Source: Treponema bryantii (GTDB lineage: Bacteria > Spirochaetota > Spirochaetia > Treponematales > Treponemataceae). Taken from it: a stretch of DNA of 64,000 nt. Under the pieces are notes generated by a model. That model did not search any database. It saw nothing but the letters and a program-made list of their open reading frames with translations, and was not told where the DNA came from. This document shows positions 8,119-17,575 of this stretch, piece after piece; the first letter of the stretch is position 1, and each line of letters starts with the position of its first letter. A program made the position numbers and the translations under genes. The DNA is taken from contig NZ_AP025286.1 of assembly GCF_036492245.1 (NCBI RefSeq), positions 2,604,001-2,668,000 on the forward strand, read 5' to 3'.

Positions 8119-9492
8119 TTAGTTAGCCCCTTCATTTATAGCTTTAATAATCTCAGGGAAATACCAGGTCTGATTATAACGGTTGTAAAATCCATAGTGT
8201 TCACTATATTCATTACCTTCAACTTCCCAAACAGCATTATCCCATACAAAACAAGGCATGTCATTAGCTTTTGCATTTTTTACAAAAGCACGGAACCATG
8301 CAACACGGTCCTCGAGATTATTCTTATTAGTAGCACCGTATTCACCAATATAAACTGCATATCCGTTAGCAATAAAATAGTTATGCAATCTTTTGAACAT
8401 TGATGTGAAATCACTTTCAACCTTTGGAGAAAATTCTTTGATTCCAGGTGATTCCATTGCAAAGTTGTATGGAGTATACATATGAACTGAAACAATAAGT
8501 CTGTCCTTGCTGCCATCATAATCCTGAGGCATTTTGAATGTACTTTCAAGTGCAGATTCAGGAGATGCCTGTAATGATGGAATTGCAACCATACGCTTTT
8601 TATTGTTTCCGCCGCTTGCACGAATTACATCAAGAATATTCTGTGTAAGCTTATTGAGATTATTCATTGCAACAATTGATTTCATTGAGCTTGGATTATA
8701 ATACCACTCCTCTTTTGTTCCGCAGAGACGAGGCTCATTCAGAACTTCAAATACAAGGTGCTCATCATAACCATCATTAAAGGCAAGAGCAATCTGTGCC
8801 CAGGTATTACAAACAAAATATGCAGATTCTTCATAGTTTTCATCTGTAGGATAGAAACCGCCACCTCTTGGCATTTTTGCATTCTTTTCATAGTTATCAT
8901 GATGGATATTGAGAACAACATACATTCCGTCTTCAATTGCCCAGTCAACGATTTCTTTTACACGCTTCATCCATACAGGAGCAATAGTATAGTTATTATC
9001 TATAATATGACGGCTCCATGACACAGGAATACGGATAGTTTTGATTCCTGAGGCAGCAAGTCCATCAATCATTTCTTTTGTAGTATAAGGTTGTCCCCAG
9101 CTTACCTCTGAAGCAAGTCCCTTTCCGCCACCTGTAGCATCAAGAGTATTACCAAGATTCCAGCCGGTTTTCATATCGCGGACAAGTTCTAAAGCTGTAA
9201 TATCTTTGAAAGCTTTTTTACCGGTGTCAACTACGGCATTTTCGCGATTAAAACATATAATTTCGAGTGGATTTACTTTGGTAACAGGAGCGGGCTCAGC
9301 GGCTTTTTCTTCAGTTTTAACAGGCTTAGCAGTGCCTTCTGAAGACTGAGCTTTCAGGAATCTGTCTGCCATAGGATTACTGAATTCAGCAGAATTATTT
9401 TTCTTTTCTGATTTACCGCTGCAAGAGAATGCAATAACGGCAAAACACATCAAACATAATAACTTAAGTGTAGTTTTAAAAAAAATCTTCAT
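8119..9492 (-). CDS. GH5 endoglucanase-type lipoprotein
   Basis: A 457-residue protein with a lipobox (AFSC, Cys24), a linker rich in Ala/Glu/Lys/Pro (about 25-75) and a family 5 catalytic domain (about 95-455). The signature GWNLGNTLDA is at 110-119, the acid/base Glu253 in LNEPR, and the nucleophile Glu384 in YIGEYGA. It should cut beta-1,4-glucan (or mixed-linkage glucan) at the cell envelope as an anchored enzyme. First gene of a two-gene unit with the GH1 enzyme. The ATG lies inside a 13-bp inverted repeat and 7-10 bp after a TATTATAGT box. Confidence 0.92.
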   Translation of the reverse strand: MKIFFKTTLKLLCLMCFAVIAFSCSGKSEKKNNSAEFSNPMADRFLKAQSSEGTAKPVKTEEKAAEPAPVTKVNPLEIICFNRENAVVDTGKKAFKDITALELVRDMKTGWNLGNTLDATGGGKGLASEVSWGQPYTTKEMIDGLAASGIKTIRIPVSWSRHIIDNNYTIAPVWMKRVKEIVDWAIEDGMYVVLNIHHDNYEKNAKMPRGGGFYPTDENYEESAYFVCNTWAQIALAFNDGYDEHLVFEVLNEPRLCGTKEEWYYNPSSMKSIVAMNNLNKLTQNILDVIRASGGNNKKRMVAIPSLQASPESALESTFKMPQDYDGSKDRLIVSVHMYTPYNFAMESPGIKEFSPKVESDFTSMFKRLHNYFIANGYAVYIGEYGATNKNNLEDRVAWFRAFVKNAKANDMPCFVWDNAVWEVEGNEYSEHYGFYNRYNQTWYFPEIIKAINEGAN

Positions 9493-9524
9493 ACCCCTAA
9501 CTATAATAGAAGTATGAAGATTTT
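9482..9524. promoter_or_regulatory. 13-bp inverted repeat spanning the GH5 start codon and -10 region
   Basis: AAAATCTTCATAC (9482-9494) is mirrored exactly by GTATGAAGATTTT (9512-9524). On the minus strand the interval holds TATTATAGT as a likely -10 and the GH5 ATG. A repressor bound here would block both promoter and start. Confidence 0.5.
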
Positions 9525-9554
9525 GACAGTCAGAAATATCTCTGATTATTGTAT

Positions 9555-11291
9555 TTATCTACTAAGCTTGCGATAAACTGTGCGTTTTGGAACTCCGGCA
9601 TCTTCACCAAATTCCTTGAGCTTCCATTCTGCATATTCAGACCAGTTTCCTTCAAAGAAGCGAACTTCTGAGTTGTTTTCAAATGCAAGAATATGGGTAC
9701 AGATACGGTCGAGGAACCAGCGGTCATGGCTTACTACAAGCGCACAACCGGCGAAGTCTTCGAGCGCTTCTTCGAGGGCGCGGACTGTTTCTACGTCGAG
9801 GTCGTTTGTAGGTTCGTCGAAGAGCAGAACGTTTCCACTTTCCTTAAGCATCATACCAAGGTTCAGGCGGTTGCGCTCACCACCAGAAAGCACGCTTACC
9901 TTTTTATTCTGATCCGGGCCTGCAAAGTTGAACCAGCCGCAGTATGCGTGAGCGTTTACTTCGCGAACACCACCTTCGAGAGCTCTACCCTTTTCATCTA
10001 CAGCACCGAGTTTTACGAGGTCTCCGCCACCGCCAAGAGTTTCGTAAACAGTTTTGTTCATATCAAGGCCGCTTCTCATCTGATCTACGTAAACAAGCTT
10101 TACAGTCTGACCAACTTTGATAGTTCCGGCATCCGGTTTTTCGCCACCTTCAAGACCAGCTGCATCAACAATCATCTTAAAGAGAGTTGTTTTACCGGCA
10201 CCGTTAGGTCCAACAATACCAACGATGGCACCGGCTGGAATATGTACGTTGAGATTTTCAAAAAGAAGCTTGTCGCCGAAAGACTTTGTAAGATTTTCAA
10301 TATCAATTACCTGACCGCCAAGACGTGGACCGGCTGGAATAGAAATCTGAGTATCCTTAAGCTGCTTTTTGCTTTCCTGAGCCATGAGCTCGTTATAGCG
10401 TGTGATGTGTTCCTTATGCTTTGCCTGACGTCCCTTAGCGCCCATGTGAATCCATTCCAACTCGCGCTGAATTTCTTTCTGGCGTGCAGATTCATTTTTA
10501 TTTTCCTGTGCAAGGCGGGCATTCTTCTGTTCAAGCCAGCTTGAGTAGTTACCCTTGAATGGATAGCCTTCACCGCGGTCAAGCTCAAGAATCCAGCCGG
10601 CAACCTGATCAAGGAAGTAACGGTCGTGAGTTACAGCAATTACAGTTCCTGGATAATCATTAAGATGTTTTTCGAGCCATGCTACAGTTTCTGCATCGAG
10701 ATGGTTTGTAGGTTCGTCGAGAAGAAGAATATCTGGCTTCTGAAGAAGAAGACGGCACAAAGCAACACGGCGGCGTTCACCTCCAGAAAGTACATCTACA
10801 ACCTGATCAGCAGGAGGACAGCGGAGGGCGTCCATAGCAAGTTCAAGGTTATTGTCGAGGTTCCATGCATCGAGAGCATCGAGCTTTTCCTGAACCTCAC
10901 CCTGGCGTGCACAGAGCTTATCAAAATCTGCATCCGGGTCACCAAAGGCTTCATTGATTTTATCGAATTCTGCAAGAAGGTCTGTAATTGGTTTTACACC
11001 TTCCTTTACAATTTCCATTACAGTTTTACCAGCTTCAAGCTCTGGTTCCTGTTCGAGATAACCGATTGTGTAACCTGGAGCAAGAGATGTTTCACCGGCG
11101 AAGTCTGTATCTTTTCCGGCAAGAATCTTAAAAAGAGAAGATTTACCAGAACCGTTAGGTCCTACAACGCCGATTTTCGCACCATAGTAATATGAAATAC
11201 TGATATCTTTAAGGACAACCTTAGTTCCGTAAGAACGGGTAACCCGGTCCATTGTGTATATGATTTTTTTATCGTCGAATGTTTTTGCCAT
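9555..11291 (-). CDS. ettA: Energy-dependent translational throttle protein EttA (ABC-F)
   Basis: A soluble ABC-F ATPase of 578 residues with two nucleotide-binding domains joined by a linker, and no membrane segments. Visible are the Walker A motifs GPNGSGKSS and GPNGAGKTT, the LSGGERRRVAL and LSGGERNRLNL signatures, and LLDEPTNHLDAE / LFDEPTNDLDVE Walker B regions. The arm/linker sequence (EWIHMGAKGRQAKHKEHITRY) matches EttA, which sits in the ribosomal E site and gates elongation by ATP/ADP ratio. The start at 11291 (MAKTFDDKK) is preferred over an upstream in-frame ATG because AGGAG precedes it. It is followed by GH5 on the same strand with 62 bp between. Confidence 0.94.
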   Translation of the reverse strand: MAKTFDDKKIIYTMDRVTRSYGTKVVLKDISISYYYGAKIGVVGPNGSGKSSLFKILAGKDTDFAGETSLAPGYTIGYLEQEPELEAGKTVMEIVKEGVKPITDLLAEFDKINEAFGDPDADFDKLCARQGEVQEKLDALDAWNLDNNLELAMDALRCPPADQVVDVLSGGERRRVALCRLLLQKPDILLLDEPTNHLDAETVAWLEKHLNDYPGTVIAVTHDRYFLDQVAGWILELDRGEGYPFKGNYSSWLEQKNARLAQENKNESARQKEIQRELEWIHMGAKGRQAKHKEHITRYNELMAQESKKQLKDTQISIPAGPRLGGQVIDIENLTKSFGDKLLFENLNVHIPAGAIVGIVGPNGAGKTTLFKMIVDAAGLEGGEKPDAGTIKVGQTVKLVYVDQMRSGLDMNKTVYETLGGGGDLVKLGAVDEKGRALEGGVREVNAHAYCGWFNFAGPDQNKKVSVLSGGERNRLNLGMMLKESGNVLLFDEPTNDLDVETVRALEEALEDFAGCALVVSHDRWFLDRICTHILAFENNSEVRFFEGNWSEYAEWKLKEFGEDAGVPKRTVYRKLSR

Positions 11292-11401
11292 AGTGCGGTC
11301 TCCTGTATTGTTTCTGATTTTTTTCATTTACAGTTTACATAAAAAAAACGAATGAAACAACACATAACCGCACCATTTGCAAAGACATTGTAAAAATCAG
11401 A

Positions 11402-12229
11402 TTATGACAGACGCTGAATAAGATATGGAAGAGCCAGTTCAAACTTTACGCCGTACCAGTGGTCTTTGTCGCCGGCAGTAAGTTTAATTGCTTCCACTAC
11501 AACATCAGCTCCAAGACTTGCAGCTTCCAGAAGAGACTTACCGCGAAGCAAAGCACCCGCAACTACAGAAGCGTAAAGATCTCCGGTTCCATGAGAACTT
11601 ACAGCCTGCTTTTCATTAAAGTAATATTCAACTTTATTACCATCATAAACTGCAACACCAAGTTTAGAAGGCTCAAAACTGACTCCCGTAACAATTACAT
11701 TTTTAGCGCCAAGGGCTGCAAGATCGCGAGCCATTTTTTCGATAAACGCTTTATCATAACCATCAGCTTTATATGGCTGGTCAAGAAGGAAGGCAGCTTC
11801 TGTAAGATTTGGCATAATAACATCCGCGCCGTTAATCAGCTTTTTCATCTCCTGAGGGAAATCCTCATCAAAACCTGTGTAGAGCTTTCCGTTGTCGGCC
11901 ATTACCGGGTCAACAATGCGGAGAGCGCTAGGACGGGCAGCTTTTTCCATAATTTCAAGAATGTATGGAATCTGAGTTTTTGAAACATAGCCGGTATAAA
12001 ATGCATCAAAGCTCACTTTTTCCGTAAGCCAGCGTTCAAGGATTTTCGGCATATCGTCTGTAAGGTCGTGAAAAGTCCAGCCGAAATAACCTGCAGTATG
12101 ATTTGAAAGAACAGAACTTGGAAGAATTCCAGTTTCAATTCCACAGGCAGAAATAACAGGAAGTGCAACTGTAAGCGAGCACTGTCCGACACAAGAAATG
12201 TCCTGAATTGTCAAAAGTCTTTTATCCAT
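11402..12229 (-). CDS. pdxK: Pyridoxal kinase (PdxK/PdxY type)
   Basis: A 275-residue ribokinase-fold kinase that phosphorylates pyridoxal/pyridoxamine in the salvage route to pyridoxal 5'-phosphate. Key text: LLTIQDISCVGQCSL at the N-terminus, VSFDAFYTGY, DPVMADNGKLY, and the catalytic/anion-hole SSHGTGDLYASVVAG near residue 215. The start at 12229 has GAGGTAAT upstream. It is divergent from a MocR-type regulator that itself carries a PLP-binding domain, a standard arrangement in which PdxR senses PLP and controls the kinase. Confidence 0.9.
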   Translation of the reverse strand: MDKRLLTIQDISCVGQCSLTVALPVISACGIETGILPSSVLSNHTAGYFGWTFHDLTDDMPKILERWLTEKVSFDAFYTGYVSKTQIPYILEIMEKAARPSALRIVDPVMADNGKLYTGFDEDFPQEMKKLINGADVIMPNLTEAAFLLDQPYKADGYDKAFIEKMARDLAALGAKNVIVTGVSFEPSKLGVAVYDGNKVEYYFNEKQAVSSHGTGDLYASVVAGALLRGKSLLEAASLGADVVVEAIKLTAGDKDHWYGVKFELALPYLIQRLS

Positions 12230-12285
12230 TTTATTACCTCGAAAAAATTGCCAGATGGCGATATTTATAGGTAAATAGTAGCGAC

Positions 12286-12338
12286 AATCTGATATTATAG
12301 ATATATTCAATTTATAATAAGTTTTATATAATCAGATT
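12286..12338. promoter_or_regulatory. Inverted AATCTGAT-type repeat and -10 box in the pdxK/pdxR divergent region
   Basis: AATCTGATATTATA (12286-12299) is repeated in reverse as TATAATCAGATT (12327-12338), about 41 bp apart centre to centre. The second copy contains TATAAT (12327-12332), whose 7-bp spacing to the pdxR ATG implies a leaderless mRNA. Paired sites are typical of MocR regulators; autoregulation by PdxR is inferred. Confidence 0.5.
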
Positions 12339-12339
12339 T

Positions 12340-13761
12340 ATGATAACTCTGGACTTTGAAAAACGCGGGAACAAAACTCTAACAGATTTTCTTTACACTT
12401 CAATCAAAAATCAGATTCGGGATGGAGTACTGAAAGAAAATGAAAAGCTTCCTTCAAAACGCTCTTTAAGCCAGCACCTTGGAATCAGTGTGATTACCGT
12501 ACAGAATGCTTATCTTCAGCTGATTGATGAAGGCTATATTTATTCTATAGAAAAGAAGGGATTTTTTGTTTCAGATATTGCAAGACATTTGAAAAAGGAA
12601 ACCGCCGAAGACGCCCGCAGCCATAAAGCTGACCACAGAGAATCAGAAAGCACAGCAGCCCCGCTTACTTACTTTGCAGATTTTACAAGTAATGCGGCAG
12701 TGCCAGGGAAGTTTCCCTTTGGACTGTGGTCGAAGACTATGAGACAAGTGCTTTTTTCTGAAAATGAGAAATTACTAAAACGAACTGATGTTTTTGGCAC
12801 ACTGGAATTGAGGCGTGCAATTTACCGACATCTCAAAGCCTTCCGCAACATGGACGTTTCCGAATCTCAGGTAATTATAGGGGCCGGAACAGAATCGCTG
12901 TATTCTATGCTGGTTCAGTTTCTTGGGAGAGATGAAATATTTGCCGTAGAGAATCCGGGTTATCACAAAGCGGCAGAGATCTTCAGACTTAACGGGGTAA
13001 GGTGTGAGCCGGTGAATATTGACGAGCACGGAATAATCATAGAAGAGCTTCAAAAGGCCGCGGCAAATATTGTTCACGTTTCTCCATCGCATCACTTTCC
13101 GTCCGGCGTCATAATGAACTTTAAGCGTCGCACTGAACTTTTGGAATGGGCAAAAAAAGCCCCGGACCGTTTTATTATTGAAGATGATTATGACAGCGAA
13201 TTCCGTTTTATTGGAAAGCCGCTACCTACCCTGCAAAGTATTGATCAGAACGGTCGGGTAATTTATATAAACACCTTTTCTAAAACTCTGTCCCCTTCCT
13301 TTCGAATCAGCTATATGATTTTGCCTCAGGAGCTTGCAGCGGAGTTTTCGCAAAAGCTCGGTTTTTACTCGTGTCAGGTTTCGAGTTTTGAACAGTTTAC
13401 GCTTGCCCGTTTTATAGAAGCCGGACATTACGAAAAGCATATTAACCGAATGAAAAATTATTACAGGAGCCTGCGGAATATTTTGATTACAGGTATTGAA
13501 AACTCGGCGCTTTCAAAGGCTTTTTCGATTCGTGAAGAGAACTCGGGACTTCACTTTCTTTTGACTCTGAACAACGGATTTAATGCCCGCCTTATACAGG
13601 AAAAATGGCGGAAGAAAGGAATCAACATTCAGCTTTTGTCAGATTATTATTATGATAAAAAAACACTGCCCTCAACTGAAAGCTTTGTAATAAATTACTC
13701 GGGAATCAAAAAGGACAGTGTTAATACAATTATTCAAAAAATGAGCCAGGCTCTTAATTAA
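12340..13761 (+). CDS. pdxR: MocR/GntR-family PLP-sensing regulator (PdxR-like)
   Basis: A 473-residue fusion of an N-terminal GntR winged helix (about 10-78, LPSKRSLSQHLGISVITVQNAYLQL) and an aminotransferase fold I domain (about 115-470). The PLP-binding lysine is Lys315 in NTFSKTLSPSFRISYM, and the EDDYDSEFR segment typical of MocR proteins is present. In this family the aminotransferase domain senses PLP rather than catalysing transamination. Divergence from pdxK supports control of vitamin B6 salvage. No Shine-Dalgarno is visible; the ATG is 7 bp after TATAAT. Confidence 0.88.
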   Translation: MITLDFEKRGNKTLTDFLYTSIKNQIRDGVLKENEKLPSKRSLSQHLGISVITVQNAYLQLIDEGYIYSIEKKGFFVSDIARHLKKETAEDARSHKADHRESESTAAPLTYFADFTSNAAVPGKFPFGLWSKTMRQVLFSENEKLLKRTDVFGTLELRRAIYRHLKAFRNMDVSESQVIIGAGTESLYSMLVQFLGRDEIFAVENPGYHKAAEIFRLNGVRCEPVNIDEHGIIIEELQKAAANIVHVSPSHHFPSGVIMNFKRRTELLEWAKKAPDRFIIEDDYDSEFRFIGKPLPTLQSIDQNGRVIYINTFSKTLSPSFRISYMILPQELAAEFSQKLGFYSCQVSSFEQFTLARFIEAGHYEKHINRMKNYYRSLRNILITGIENSALSKAFSIREENSGLHFLLTLNNGFNARLIQEKWRKKGINIQLLSDYYYDKKTLPSTESFVINYSGIKKDSVNTIIQKMSQALN

Positions 13762-13764
13762 TTT

Positions 13765-14757
13765 TTATTCAACTCCATAGCAGTCATAGCCGCTGCTTCG
13801 AAGGCGGTCTGCAACATTACCGTTTTTGTCTTCGCGAACAAGAACAATATAGTATGTTGTACCGCTGGCTCGTTTTTCGGTAGTTATGTATGAATCAAAA
13901 CCTTTGGCTTTTACTTCATCAGCAAGGAGTTTTGCATTGTTTTCTGTACGAAAAAGACCAAGCTGCCATTTAGTAAACTTAGCAGGCTTTTCTGCAGCAG
14001 CTGTTTGAGTAGAAGTTTGTTTTGGCTCTTCTGGAACTGCGAAACTTCCTGTTCCCTGTTCTGCTTCACCGCTCTTTGGAACAAAGAACCAGAATGGAGT
14101 TGGAAGCAGTTGTGCATCACCCTTTACAATAGAAGATTCTATAGATTTTGGATAAAGTTTTGTAATTTCTTTTGAATACGAGCTGTCGCCGGTTACATAC
14201 CAGAGAGTAAGAAGAACTGCTGGCTTTACAGTATTCATTGAATCAACTTTAAGATATGCCTGAAGCATTACTACAGGTTCCTGAATATCAGAAACCTCTT
14301 CTGCCTTACAGAGAGCACTCCACTGAGTATAAAGTTTGATATAAGCCTGAACGTCAGCATTTTTAGAATTTCGTACAGCAGAATTGAGGTAACTGTCGGC
14401 AGTAGCATAATCACCGGAACTTAAGGCACAGCGTACTGCATCAAGAACGATCTGCTCGTTTGATTTCTTAGGCATTCCCTCTGCATTACCAGCCGCAATT
14501 GCAGCTGCCTGTGCATAAGATTTTTGGGCATCGGCATACATAGCCATTTGCTCCTGAAGCGAGGCTAAGAAAACATAAGTTGCACGCTTTTCAGCAGCAA
14601 CAGTCATTTTAGAAATTTGAGATTTAAGATAAGAAACCGATTCTTCAACAGAATCTTTTTTAGCAGCCTCGGCCGTTACGAAGGAGGCTGTTAGTTCTGC
14701 GGCAAATATTGAAGTACAGAAAAAAACTGTCAGAACTACGGAAATTATTTTCTTCAT
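13765..14757 (-). CDS. Exported SPOR-domain protein
   Basis: A 330-residue protein with a signal peptide (residues 1-19, cleavage after IFA), a helical repeat region resembling tetratricopeptide repeats (about 30-190, SYLKSQISKMTVAAEKRATYVFLASLQEQMA), a Gln/Thr/Ala linker, and a C-terminal SPOR domain (about 258-330, KWQLGLFRTENNAKLLADEVKAKG). SPOR domains bind denuded peptidoglycan glycan strands, so a cell-wall or division role in the periplasm is likely. It is the last gene of an operon with lapA-like and miaB; 5 bp separates it from the preceding gene. Confidence 0.85.
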   Translation of the reverse strand: MKKIISVVLTVFFCTSIFAAELTASFVTAEAAKKDSVEESVSYLKSQISKMTVAAEKRATYVFLASLQEQMAMYADAQKSYAQAAAIAAGNAEGMPKKSNEQIVLDAVRCALSSGDYATADSYLNSAVRNSKNADVQAYIKLYTQWSALCKAEEVSDIQEPVVMLQAYLKVDSMNTVKPAVLLTLWYVTGDSSYSKEITKLYPKSIESSIVKGDAQLLPTPFWFFVPKSGEAEQGTGSFAVPEEPKQTSTQTAAAEKPAKFTKWQLGLFRTENNAKLLADEVKAKGFDSYITTEKRASGTTYYIVLVREDKNGNVADRLRSSGYDCYGVE

Positions 14758-14762
14758 ATATA

Positions 14763-15098
14763 TTATATCGGTTCGTTTTTCTTTGCATCTTTAGCAGCCT
14801 TTTTAGAGGCTTCTTTTTCTTTTGCCAGACGAAGTTTTTCTTCTGCACGTGCTTTTTTCTCCAGCTTTTTTGCAGCGCGAGCTTCTGCATCAGAGGCAGG
14901 AGCTTTCATTTTTGCAGCAAAAATAAACAGAAGCGCAAAAATTATTCCTGCACCAAAGGCAATCAGTGTAAGAACTGCAACCGGCAATTCTGTAAAAGTC
15001 TTAAAAAACCAGAATGTACAGACATTCGAAAGATTCATGCCGATGAAGAAAGCCATAAAAATGACAATCAGAAGGATAAGAATTAGTGTAATTACCAT
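14763..15098 (-). CDS. LapA-domain membrane protein
   Basis: A 111-residue protein with two transmembrane helices (about 2-22 and 40-63) and a strongly charged, Lys/Ala/Glu-rich cytoplasmic coiled-coil tail (66-111). The layout matches small LapA/DUF1049 proteins, of which E. coli LapA takes part in lipopolysaccharide assembly control; that function cannot be assumed in a spirochaete. Located between miaB (8-bp gap) and the SPOR gene. Confidence 0.75.
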   Translation of the reverse strand: MVITLILILLIVIFMAFFIGMNLSNVCTFWFFKTFTELPVAVLTLIAFGAGIIFALLFIFAAKMKAPASDAEARAAKKLEKKARAEEKLRLAKEKEASKKAAKDAKKNEPI

Positions 15099-15106
15099 AC
15101 TATCTC

Positions 15107-16483
15107 CTAAACAATTTCACCACGGAAAGTGTTACCACTGAGTTCTGTTATTTTTACATTTACAAAAGTACCGATAAGAGAAGCCGGTGCCTTAAATGCA
15201 ATTTTTTCGTGCTGTTCAGTCTGACCTAGAAGTTCTTCCTTATTATCGCGGCTTACACCTTCTACAAGAACCATTGCAGTGCTGCCAACACGTTTACTCA
15301 TCTGCTCATGAGTATGCTCCAGCTGAAGGTCAATTACACGCTGCAGACGCTCCTTACGGGTATCAACAGGAATCTGTTCCCATTTGCTGGCAGGAGTTCC
15401 TTCACGAGGATTATAATAGTACATCATTGCAGATTCATACTTTACCTGGCGCATTAGATCCAGAGTCTGCTCTACATCTTCTTCAGTTTCTCCAGGGAAC
15501 CCCATCATAATGTCAGTTGTAAGAGAAACATCTGGAATGCGTTCTTTGATTTTTGCTACAAGTTCAAGGTAATGCTCTCTTGTATAACGGCGGTTCATCT
15601 TTTCAAGAACCTTTGTAGAACCATTCTGAACCGGAAGATGAATATGATGGCAGATAATCTTTTCACGGGCAATTACATCAATTACATCATCAGAAAAATC
15701 CTTTGGATGAGAAGACATAAAGCGCACCCATTTTATAGGTGAATTTGTATCGCGAAGATGGTCTGCAATTTTCTGAAGCAGCTGTGCAAAGTTCACACCA
15801 TCATCACTATGATAGCTATTAACATTCTGACCAATTAAAGTGATTTCACGAACATTCATTTTACTAAGCAGATCAATTTCATGAAGAATCTCATCTACAG
15901 GGCGGCTGAGCTCGCGGCCACGAACATACGGAACTATACAATAGGTACAGAAGTTATTACAGCCATGCATGATAGGAACAAAGGTTGAAAAAGCACCAGG
16001 TTCAGCAGATAAAGATGCAAAACGGTATTTTTCCGAATCATCAATCTGATAAGGCTTTCTCCCCTCTTCAATTGCTGTTATGATTTCTGAAAAATGATGT
16101 TTAGCATAAGTTCCTACAACATAATCAATAAAAGGATAATCTTTCTGAAAGCTCTTTAAGAGACGTTCTGCCATACAGCCCATAACAATCAGGGTAAGAG
16201 GCTTTGCTCCGTCTTTCACATATTCAACAGCCTCTTCGAGCATTTTTGTTTTTGCACCAAATTTACACTCGCGCACAGCCTTAAGACCATTAAACCAGCC
16301 AAGGCGACCAAGAATTCGGTTTTCTGCAGTTTCGCGAATAGAACAGGTATTGATTACTGCAACATCGGCAATCTGCGCAGATTCAGATTTTTTCCAGCCT
16401 CTCGCAATAAAAAGCTGTTCAACTGCTGCAGATTCTGCAATATTCATCTCACAGCCATAGGTTTCAAAAAAATACGTCAACAT
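15107..16483 (-). CDS. miaB: tRNA-2-methylthio-N6-dimethylallyladenosine synthase MiaB
   Basis: A 458-residue radical-SAM methylthiotransferase that adds the methylthio group to i6A37 in tRNAs reading UNN codons. The N-terminal UPF0004 domain holds the auxiliary cluster cysteines (ETYGCEMN, NTCSIRE, VMGCMAERL), the radical-SAM cluster is in GCNNFCTYCIVPYVRGRE (CxxxCxxC), and a TRAM domain ends the protein. Full length, with the MiaB-type MNRRYTREHY segment rather than RimO features. First gene of a three-gene minus-strand operon; divergent from the LacI-type regulator. Confidence 0.95.
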   Translation of the reverse strand: MLTYFFETYGCEMNIAESAAVEQLFIARGWKKSESAQIADVAVINTCSIRETAENRILGRLGWFNGLKAVRECKFGAKTKMLEEAVEYVKDGAKPLTLIVMGCMAERLLKSFQKDYPFIDYVVGTYAKHHFSEIITAIEEGRKPYQIDDSEKYRFASLSAEPGAFSTFVPIMHGCNNFCTYCIVPYVRGRELSRPVDEILHEIDLLSKMNVREITLIGQNVNSYHSDDGVNFAQLLQKIADHLRDTNSPIKWVRFMSSHPKDFSDDVIDVIAREKIICHHIHLPVQNGSTKVLEKMNRRYTREHYLELVAKIKERIPDVSLTTDIMMGFPGETEEDVEQTLDLMRQVKYESAMMYYYNPREGTPASKWEQIPVDTRKERLQRVIDLQLEHTHEQMSKRVGSTAMVLVEGVSRDNKEELLGQTEQHEKIAFKAPASLIGTFVNVKITELSGNTFRGEIV

Positions 16484-16536
16484 ACACCTTTATTGTACAG
16501 AAAAACTAAGATTTTATAAATATATACCTAATACCT

Positions 16537-16565
16537 TTGCGTTAACTTTCTTTTTACTATATAAT
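16537..16565 (+). promoter_or_regulatory. Promoter of the LacI-family gene
   Basis: TTGCGT (16537-16542), a 17-bp spacer, and TATAAT (16560-16565). The ATG is 8 bp beyond the -10 with no ribosome binding site, implying transcription and translation start at almost the same base. Confidence 0.6.
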
Positions 16566-16573
16566 AAATAAAA

Positions 16574-17575
16574 ATGAGAAACCTTGTAACTATGAAAGAC
16601 ATAGCCGATGAGCTTGACATCACGGTCATGTCTGTATCAAAAGCGTTATCAGGTAAAGACGGGGTGAGTGAAGATCTTAGAGCCAAGATTCTTGCTAAGG
16701 CGGAGGAACTTGGCTATAAAAAAGCTCAGAGCTCTACTATTGATGACGGAACCTCACATAATATTGGTATTTTGATTGCAGAACGCAGTATGAATGCCAA
16801 TGCTACCTATATGTCCCTTCAGCAACCGCTCATTTCAAATCTTACACAGTTAAATTATTATGGAATGACAGAGATCATTTCCGACGAAACAGAACACCTT
16901 CTTCTTCTTCCTAAAATCCTTAAAGAAAATAAAGTAAGCGCATTTATTATTCTTGGTCAGATGAGTAAAGAATATGTTCAGGTACTTAAAAACTCCGGAA
17001 AACCATTTTTATTTCTTGCCCATATTTATGATGATGTAAATGAAGGTGGAATTATAACAGATAACCTTTATGCAGGCTTTACCCTGGCTAATTACCTTGT
17101 TGAACAAGGCTGTAAAACAATAGGTTTTGTCGGAAACATTCAATTTGCAGAAATCGTAATGGACCGCTACCTTGGAATTGCAAAAGCACTTCTTCACCAC
17201 GGACTGGATCTTCAGAAAGAGCTTTTGATTCCAGATGTAACTGATTTTGGTGAAGAAATAAGTCTTATTCTTCCAGATAAAATGCCAGATGCCTTTATCT
17301 GTAATGATTGCCGAACCGCTTACAAACTGATTCATAATCTTGAAGGCCTTGAATACAGTATTCCAAAAGATATTTCTGTTGCAGCCTTTGATGATGGTAT
17401 ATTCGCAGATATCGGTATCCCAAAACTTACGACATATAGTATTAATTATAACACCATGGCTCTGCTCGCTGCAGAAAGTATTGTTCTTAAGCTCGAAAAT
17501 CCTAATTTCCACATTGGAAAGAAAGTTGTTCACGGAAATGTTGTTGTCCGTGACTCTGTAAAAAAGCAAAAATAA
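16574..17575 (+). CDS. LacI-family transcriptional regulator
   Basis: A 333-residue regulator: the N-terminal LacI helix-turn-helix (MKDIADELDITVMSVSKALSGKDGVSEDLRAKI, residues 7-39), the hinge (AEELGYKKA), and a periplasmic-binding-protein-like sensor domain (about 64-330, with the typical IPKDISVAAFDDG and PKLTTYSINYNTMALLAAESIV segments). It should bind a sugar or related ligand and repress a palindromic site. No transport or hydrolase gene is next to it, so its target is elsewhere; the 1484-1495 palindrome in this window is one candidate. Confidence 0.9.
   Translation: MRNLVTMKDIADELDITVMSVSKALSGKDGVSEDLRAKILAKAEELGYKKAQSSTIDDGTSHNIGILIAERSMNANATYMSLQQPLISNLTQLNYYGMTEIISDETEHLLLLPKILKENKVSAFIILGQMSKEYVQVLKNSGKPFLFLAHIYDDVNEGGIITDNLYAGFTLANYLVEQGCKTIGFVGNIQFAEIVMDRYLGIAKALLHHGLDLQKELLIPDVTDFGEEISLILPDKMPDAFICNDCRTAYKLIHNLEGLEYSIPKDISVAAFDDGIFADIGIPKLTTYSINYNTMALLAAESIVLKLENPNFHIGKKVVHGNVVVRDSVKKQK

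Noticed and set aside
9693-10544. Long open frame of 283 codons on the plus strand opposite ettA
   Set aside because: It is antisense to well-conserved ABC-F motifs, has a Phe/Thr/Val-rich composition typical of a codon shadow, and has no ribosome binding site.
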